64,000 nt of DNA from the NCBI RefSeq assembly GCF_019236175.1, contig NZ_JAFAJM010000003.1:124001-188000 (forward strand). The letters are read 5' to 3'. Shown here in pieces: positions 54,134 through 61,000 of the stretch (positions within the stretch are counted from its first letter, which is position 1; the number at the start of each line of letters is the position of its first letter). Below the pieces are notes generated by a model. That model had not been told where the DNA came from. It worked only from the letters and a program-made list of their open reading frames with translations, and made no database searches. The stretch comes from Chryseobacterium sp. GTDB lineage: Bacteria > Bacteroidota > Bacteroidia > Flavobacteriales > Weeksellaceae. The translations under genes were made by a program, and so were the position numbers.

Positions 54134-54141
54134 CAAAAATA
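54134..54141 (-). promoter_or_regulatory. -7 box of the secreted-protein gene
   Basis: TATTTTTG on the minus strand matches TAnnTTTG, 22 nt before the ATG. Confidence 0.5.
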
Positions 54142-54237
54142 TGAAAAAAAATACTTCTAAATTAGCTGATGTTGCATATTTTATATGTTATTTATTTAAT
54201 TCTCTTTTAAGTGAGTAATTGATTGTTTTAGAATGTT

Positions 54238-54612
54238 TTACACTAATCTGCACGGAACTTCCAGATCTTCGGTCAGGTAATAACTGCAGCATAAACGGTG
54301 ATAACCATCAGCAATAATTAATTCATTTTCACCTCTTACGAGTAATATAGGAGAGAGTTTTTTATTTTTCTCTACTTTTCTGAGGTTCTCTTTCACATGG
54401 ATATTCGTATCGGGAAGTAATGCTAGTTTGCTGGCTCTTAGAATATCTTTGGATTTTTTTGTAATCGTAGGTGCTTTTTTTAATTTTCCTACAATTTTTT
54501 GGGCCGCATCCGGTTCAAAAAGGAGCTCCAGATAATCTTGTGCTGCCGGAAAATCATGGTCTTCGGGTTCTTTTAGCCAGAGATTGTCTCTGGTCAGGGT
54601 ATTTTTTTTCAT
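54238..54612 (-). CDS. ParB-like domain protein of unknown function
   Basis: Small protein of 124 residues. The C-terminal part KKLSPILLVRGENELIIADGYHRLCCSYYL resembles the ParB/Srx nuclease-like core (ADGYHR corresponds to the DGxHR/GERR box). There is no HTH and no parA neighbour, so plasmid partition is unlikely. The N-terminal part has EDHDFPAAQDYLELLFE. Role unknown; members may have an enzymatic ParB-like (CTPase or nuclease) function. Confidence 0.65.
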   Translation of the reverse strand: MKKNTLTRDNLWLKEPEDHDFPAAQDYLELLFEPDAAQKIVGKLKKAPTITKKSKDILRASKLALLPDTNIHVKENLRKVEKNKKLSPILLVRGENELIIADGYHRLCCSYYLTEDLEVPCRLV

Positions 54613-54793
54613 AACGGATTGAATGTTTGGTTACTTCTTAATGGCTGAAAATTTTTCAAACCAAATAGAGTATTAAAGATAATGAAAAATAGAGTATGGC
54701 CGGTATTTTTAATATTGGTATGATATATGTACAGATACTCATAAACATGAATGATTTTAATTGGTAATTATTAATTTATTAAAAATATACATC

Positions 54794-55057
54794 ATGAAAA
54801 AGTTATTTATTTCAACAATATTGTTGCTGGGTTTATCAATGAATGTTTCTGCCCAAAGACGTCCGCCTGCTCCTCCTCATCCTTCCAAAAATGAGCTGGT
54901 TAATATTAAAATGCAGGAGTTGACTAAGAAATATAATACAGAGAAAAAACTGATCTTAAATCATCCGCTTGCTACTAAACAGATGAAAAGAGATCAGATG
55001 AAGGCTTTAAATCAAAGGTTTGAAACTGAAAAACGATTACTTAGAGAAGCGAGATAG
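54794..55057 (+). CDS. Small secreted basic protein
   Basis: Protein of 87 residues from ATG 54794. The signal peptide MKKLFISTILLLGLSMNVSAQ is followed by RRPPAPPHPSKNELVNIKM and a charged helical region with many Lys (QELTKKYNTEKKLILNHPL, RDQMKALNQRFETEKRLLRE). The composition resembles small periplasmic helical chaperone-like proteins such as Spy/CpxP, but no LTxxQ motif is present. Function unknown. Terminator at 55147. Confidence 0.65.
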   Translation: MKKLFISTILLLGLSMNVSAQRRPPAPPHPSKNELVNIKMQELTKKYNTEKKLILNHPLATKQMKRDQMKALNQRFETEKRLLREAR

Positions 55058-55146
55058 TAAGTTTTTTTTGTCATTAATAAAACATTAAGGGCTTATTTTT
55101 ATCTTTTTTATTTTGAGAGTTTTTCAGGGTAAAATAAAATTTTTTG

Positions 55147-55176
55147 AAAGAGAATGCGTTTTGTATTCTCTTTTTT
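55147..55176 (+). terminator. Terminator upstream of lpd
   Basis: AAAGAGAAT-9 nt-ATTCTCTTT with T run. Confidence 0.8.
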
Positions 55177-55284
55177 GTTTAAAATTAAATAAAATTAGCT
55201 TTATTGATGCATTTTCAGATCACTTCGTAGAAATATAAAACATCCAATATTTTTCCTTAAATTCGCATAAAAATTTTTAAAGTA

Positions 55285-56673
55285 ATGAATTACGATATTA
55301 TTGTCATTGGAAGTGGTCCTGGTGGATATGTTACTGCGATCAGAGCAGCACAGTTGGGTTTCAAAACCGCAATTATCGAAAAAGAAAACTTAGGAGGAAT
55401 CTGCCTTAACTGGGGATGTATTCCAACTAAAGCTTTATTAAAATCTGCTCAGGTTTTTCATTATATTAACCATGCTGAAGATTATGGATTGAATAAAGTG
55501 GAAGCTAGTTTTGAGTTTCCGAACGTTATTCAGAGAAGCCGTGGTGTAGCCAGCAAAATGAGCAAAGGAATCGAATTCTTAATGAAAAAGAACAAGATTG
55601 ACGTAATTCTTGGTACAGCTACCGTTAAAAAAGGTAAAAAAGTTTCTGTAACAGATAAAGAAGGTAAAGTAACTGAGTATTCAGGAAATCACATTATCAT
55701 CGCTACAGGAGCACGTTCAAGAGAATTACCAAACTTACCACAGGATGGTAAAAAAGTAATCGGATACAGACAGGCATTATCTCTTCCTGAGCAGCCAAAA
55801 TCTATGATCGTTGTAGGTTCCGGAGCTATCGGGGTAGAATTTGCTGATTTCTATAACACCATGGGAACTAAAGTAACTGTTGTTGAATTTATGCCTAACA
55901 TCGTTCCTGTAGAAGATGAGGAAATTTCTAAACACTTAGAAAAATCTCTGAAAAAATCAGGAATTGAAATTATGACTAATGCTTCTGTAGAAAGCGTTGA
56001 TACAAGTGGAGAAGGTGTAAAAGCTAATGTAAAAACAGCGAACGGAAACATTACCCTTGAAGCTGATATCTTATTATCTGCTGTAGGTATTGCTGCCAAC
56101 ATCGAAAACATCGGTTTAGAAGAAGTGGGAATTCAGACAGATAAAGGAAGAGTTTTAGTAAACGAGTGGTACGAAACTTCAGTACCTGGTTACTATGCGA
56201 TCGGAGACCTTATCCCGACTCAGGCTTTAGCTCACGTGGCTTCTGCTGAAGGAATCACATGTGTTGAGAAAATCAAAGGATTACACGTTGAGAAAATTGA
56301 TTACGGTAATATCCCGGGATGTACATACTGTCACCCTGAAGTAGCTTCCGTAGGTCTTACAGAAAAGCAGGCCAAAGAAAAAGGATATGAAATCAAAGTA
56401 GGTAAATTCCCTCTTTCCGCAAGTGGTAAAGCGACTGCAAACGGAAATACGGATGGTTTCATCAAAGTTATTTTTGATGCGAAATACGGTGAGTGGTTAG
56501 GATGCCACATGATCGGTGAAGGTGTAACGGATATGGTGGCTGAAGCTGTTGTAGCAAGAAAACTTGAAACTACAGGTCACGAAATCATCAAGTCTATCCA
56601 CCCGCACCCTACAGTTTCTGAGGCTATCATGGAAGCAGCAGCTGCAGCTTACGGAGAAGTGATCCACATCTAA
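55285..56673 (+). CDS. lpdA: Dihydrolipoyl dehydrogenase
   Basis: Flavin disulfide reductase of 462 residues, the E3 subunit of 2-oxoacid dehydrogenase complexes. FAD site: DIIVIGSGPGGYVTAIRAAQLG. Redox-active disulfide: GGICLNWGCIPTKALL. NAD site: MIVVGSGAIGVEFADF. C-terminal active base: SIHPHPTVSEAIMEA. It reoxidises dihydrolipoamide with NAD+. A -7-like box (TAAATTCG) is at 55258. It can serve the E1 encoded at 41914 and others. Confidence 0.96.
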   Translation: MNYDIIVIGSGPGGYVTAIRAAQLGFKTAIIEKENLGGICLNWGCIPTKALLKSAQVFHYINHAEDYGLNKVEASFEFPNVIQRSRGVASKMSKGIEFLMKKNKIDVILGTATVKKGKKVSVTDKEGKVTEYSGNHIIIATGARSRELPNLPQDGKKVIGYRQALSLPEQPKSMIVVGSGAIGVEFADFYNTMGTKVTVVEFMPNIVPVEDEEISKHLEKSLKKSGIEIMTNASVESVDTSGEGVKANVKTANGNITLEADILLSAVGIAANIENIGLEEVGIQTDKGRVLVNEWYETSVPGYYAIGDLIPTQALAHVASAEGITCVEKIKGLHVEKIDYGNIPGCTYCHPEVASVGLTEKQAKEKGYEIKVGKFPLSASGKATANGNTDGFIKVIFDAKYGEWLGCHMIGEGVTDMVAEAVVARKLETTGHEIIKSIHPHPTVSEAIMEAAAAAYGEVIHI

Positions 56674-56697
56674 TCAAAATACTGCATTTTATATAAC

Positions 56698-56724
56698 AAA
56701 GCTCAGAGAAATCTGAGCTTTTTT
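56698..56724 (+). terminator. Terminator after lpd
   Basis: AAAGCTCAGA-GAAA-TCTGAGCTTT with T run. Confidence 0.9.
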
Positions 56725-56736
56725 AAATTCATTACC

Positions 56737-57336
56737 ATGAAAGAAATAATCTTCCTGTTTTCTTTATTCTGTTTTACATTCATATTTTCCCAGAAGCCTT
56801 TCGAATATAAGGAAAACCATTTTCCTGTTAAATTTGTTTTGAAAAATTCTAAGGACACCATTACAACCAGAGTTCAGAATATCGGTTTTTTTACAAATAA
56901 AAAGTTCTCTCCGGTTACTTATATTAAAGAAATAAATGTTTTGGACCCGTCAGGAAATAAAACGACCATCAGCGAATTTGATATTGATTATATGGAAATT
57001 ACAGATCCGCAGAATGTGGTAAGGAAATACACTTCTTCCACATCACTTCTTCTTGCCAAAAAAGATTTTGGTCTTATAGAAATATTATATAAAGGCAAAC
57101 TAAGCTGGTACAGAGATTATTTTTTTGAAGGGATGGGTTACAAAATCAATAAAGTAGACTTCCTGATTGACCGCAAAGACGGAAAACTTACCAATGAATC
57201 CGGATTTTTTAAACCCAGCATTAAATATAACCTTAAAGAAAAACTGAAGGACTATCCGGACCTTTTGGCGCTTGTCGATAAAGCTAGAAAAGATGAGGAT
57301 TTTATAAAGATTCTTGAATTGTATAATGATAAATAA
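56737..57336 (+). CDS. Secreted protein of unknown function
   Basis: Protein of 199 residues with signal peptide MKEIIFLFSLFCFTFIFSQ. The rest is charged and aromatic (FEYKENHFPVKFVLKNSKDTITTRVQNIGFF), with no recognised family. The start lies only 12 nt downstream of the lpd terminator. Confidence 0.65.
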   Translation: MKEIIFLFSLFCFTFIFSQKPFEYKENHFPVKFVLKNSKDTITTRVQNIGFFTNKKFSPVTYIKEINVLDPSGNKTTISEFDIDYMEITDPQNVVRKYTSSTSLLLAKKDFGLIEILYKGKLSWYRDYFFEGMGYKINKVDFLIDRKDGKLTNESGFFKPSIKYNLKEKLKDYPDLLALVDKARKDEDFIKILELYNDK

Positions 57337-57381
57337 TACGGAAGGGCGACTTAGAAAACAAGCCTGATTTTCATTGAATAT

Positions 57382-57417
57382 AAAAAGCACTGCAAAAAGA
57401 TATTGCAGTGCTTTTTT
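57382..57417. terminator. Terminator between convergent genes
   Basis: AAAAAGCACTGCAA-loop-TTGCAGTGCTTTTT, T runs on both strands. Confidence 0.88.
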
Positions 57418-57453
57418 AGAAATACTATCATTACAAAGAGGTCCAGCTTCTGA

Positions 57454-58005
57454 TTATTTGTAAAACCTGGCAATAATCTCTTCTTCACTCTCTAAAAACT
57501 GAATTTTATCAATGATATCACTTTTGGTAATATTTTTTACGATCAAAAATCTATTTATTTTAAACGCTATTTCATAAGGATAATAATCAAAATATTTATC
57601 CTGTGATCGTTTATTTGTAGTTTCAATTAAATAATCCATTGTTGAATAGGTCCAGTAATATGACTTTTGACTTGCTTTTGAAACGGCTTCAAGCATAATA
57701 ATCTCCAGGTCTTCTTTCTCAATCTGAAAATTGACATAAAACCAGAAATTTTCATTTTCTAATAATAAAAACTTATTTTTTATTTCAAAAAAGAAGAGTC
57801 CATTTTCATTAATTTCTGTAGGACTATATAAAATAATATTTTCATCCTCATATTCATAATAATGACCTTCTTCCTTATATTCCATTAGATCACATATAAA
57901 CTGGTTCTTATATTGATAACCGCGTATTATTGAGTTTCCTTTTAAAAAACTTGTAAATTCATAAGGTTGAAATCCAAAAATTTCTTTATTTATACCTATT
58001 TCCAT
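57454..58005 (-). CDS. Probable immunity protein of the RHS toxin
   Basis: Protein of 183 residues without signal peptide or recognised domain. It is aromatic and acidic (DLMEYKEEGHYYEYEDENIILYS, then FFFEIKNKFLLLENENFWFYVNF) and visibly more AT-rich than the neighbouring core genes, as expected for a variable immunity gene. It begins 16 nt after the RHS stop codon on the same strand, the normal place for the cognate immunity protein. The assignment rests on position and composition only. Confidence 0.6.
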   Translation of the reverse strand: MEIGINKEIFGFQPYEFTSFLKGNSIIRGYQYKNQFICDLMEYKEEGHYYEYEDENIILYSPTEINENGLFFFEIKNKFLLLENENFWFYVNFQIEKEDLEIIMLEAVSKASQKSYYWTYSTMDYLIETTNKRSQDKYFDYYPYEIAFKINRFLIVKNITKSDIIDKIQFLESEEEIIARFYK

Positions 58006-58021
58006 GTTGTAAAATTACTTT

Positions 58022-61000
58022 TTAATAATTATAAGGATGCAAGCTTCCTATACTTGTTTCCGTTTCATCCAGCCAGATTCTCACCTTGGTACTGGTTCCC
58101 GATTGGTTTATTGGTCTTCCAAAATCCAATATGATTTCTTTTGCACCTCTTGAAGAAGTTCCAAATACCCCTTCACCTTTACCAATACGCATCGTAGCTT
58201 CTGTTAATATATCTTCATATGATAATCCTTTTTGGAACATTTGTGATAAAGGCCTACCTCCAACATTAAATTCACCAGCAAAAAAATGTTCAGAAAGATG
58301 ACTTGTGAAGCCCGATGATTTGTTTTTTAATGTAAATGCAATGGCCTTAGTCCATTCGCAATCATTATGCACTAATATTCCCTTTTCAGAAACATAGTAA
58401 TTGTGATTGCCTTCCACTTCAAAATTATAGACTTCTACTTTCTTATCCAAAAGTTCAACGGATTCTACTGAAGAGATATGGCCATCCAGTGTGGTTAACA
58501 ACATTCCTTTGGTAAGATGTTTGGCTTCTATCCAGCTTCCGTTTACATAGAAAGGGTGTTCCGGTGTACAGGTAATGGCTGTTCCGTTGACTATTATTTT
58601 GATGAGCGAAACGGAAGTGTTCCGGAATAAATCCAGGACTTTTCTAAGTTCTTTCTGACCGGTTTCTTCATTATAACTCCATACCAGATCACCTCTTTTA
58701 ATGTTTTCTATCTTTTCAGTTCCATTCTCTACGGCAATAAGGGTTCCTTCCGTAAAGCAGATTTTCATTAATCCTTTGGTAAGTCTTCCTACCGGTGCAC
58801 AAATAATGGATCTGGCCGTATTGAGGTATTTCGCAGGAATCAATTCCGGAAGAATGACAAAAGGCGCTTCCTGCATAGCAATCAAAGTGGTGTATGCTAA
58901 TTGAGAAGACGGGTTGGCATACGGATTATCAGGAACAGGACCAACACTTGGGCCCCATGGATCTGCCTGTGGTGCCAGATAGGTGGTAATTACGTTTGAC
59001 TGTTCATTTTTTCCCTCAATATCTCCAATTCTGACATATCTGCCCCATTCTTTATTGCTTTCCATTCCCTGTTTAGAGAATGTGGCTGTGTTTCCTCTTC
59101 CGTTTCCGTAATTGGTTTTTACTGACCAGTCTCCATCATCATGTTTATAAACCTGCACGGTATTATTTCCGTAGCGCATCGTATTGGCATAACGTTCTGC
59201 ATTTCTTCGGGCTCTGGACCATACAAGTCTGTGCCAAAGGTTATCAGGATTGGTTGACCCCGGATCACCGGCCCTTTCTCCGATCATACCGGTAGGATCC
59301 GAATAGTTGACTGGATCATTCCAGGTGTAGGTATAAGGAGACATGGTAAGTTCCACCAGTGGATCTACCGATAACCAGAAACTTCGCTGAGGATCATAAT
59401 ATCTTGCTCCGTAGTAATATAATCCGGTCTCGGAGTCAAGTTCTTTTCCGTTATATCGATATGGATTTCCATAGTCGTGATTGGTAAGCTCCAGTAAAGA
59501 TTCTCCGAATGGCATATATTCATACCAGTTGGTAATTTTGGCTCCGCTGTTTGTCAATACTGAAGAGCTGCCTAAATGATCAGGATGAATCCAGTACATT
59601 TCAGAATCTAAAATCTCCGGTGGCGTCTGTCCGTTCATACAGCCATAAGGATTGGTTTGAAGAATGGTATCCCACAATGCACAGAAGCTTCCGCCGGCTG
59701 TTAATACTTCATTATACATATTGAGATATGTTTTAAAGCATTTGGATTGATTCTGTGAGAGATTCCCAATTACCTGTTCTACAGCATAGCTGCAGTCTGC
59801 CTCATTGGTTAATGTATTGGACGGTGGGGTATATGCTCCCTGAGTATCTGCATTAGGAACCCATACCAGAGGCGGATATGTTGCTTGGGAATTGATGATT
59901 TCGATTTCTTTTTCCAATATTTTACGCAGCTCAACATATTGATCGTTTTCGTCAATTTTAAATCTATGAGTAGGAATATTGCTTACCCTTGTGGCAATCC
60001 TCTGGCCTCCGATATAATAATGTTTACTCATGTTCTTTTCTCCCAATACCATATATCCACTTGGATAATAAGTATAAGTTCCCATCTGAGTCGTTGTTTC
60101 CGGATCATTTCCGTTCACGTACATTTTTTTGGAAACGCCGTCACTTTTTAAGATACGTTCGCCTCCTGCATCGTATACATAATGACTAAGTACACCTCTC
60201 TGGCCAACAGCTTTTAAATTGTTTCTCTCCGACCAGAACAACTGTCTTCCTAAAGTTTTTCTAGGCCCTACGATATTATACAATTTCTCAAGATTTCCGT
60301 TGACATCATATTCAAATTCTTCAGCATTTTCAATAGGGAAAAAAAATCCGTTGCCACAATCCAGCGGTCCGGAAAACGGATTGTTGTGTTTATATTCAAT
60401 TCTGGAAACTGCATTAGGATGGTCCGGAACATCATAAAAATATTTCGACTCTTTACCTGTGTTAATTGGATTTTGGCATGCAACGCTATTGTCATAAGAT
60501 TTTAATCTGTCATTCTTAACCTGCATATTACCAATGCTGTTGTACCCCATATCCAATGCATAGTAATGGGAATAATTTTTGTCTTTGATATTGATCGTAG
60601 AAGATTGTAATCTGTTGAAGCCATCATAAGTATATTGTTTCTGGCTTGAAGCTGTTATAGGATCTAAGGGAAGATTTCCGGACATGGCCGTTGTACCTTC
60701 TACATTCAAGATATTCCCATTGCCGTCAAATGTGTATTTATTATTACGTATTTGCAGGCCTGTATTGGCATAGAATTGTGATAATTCAGCCAGTTTTCCC
60801 CAGGTATCATAATTATAGGTGCTTTTTGTTTCGTTTCCTGCTGTAAAAGAAATCATCTGATCTCTGTTATCGTAACCAATATTTTTTACGATAGGAACCA
60901 AAGGCTGGTTGACAGGACTTTTACTATAAATATTCTCTAATAATCCTGTTGTGCCGTAATTATAAAATACCTCTTCAGAATCAGGATAAGTTATTTTATT

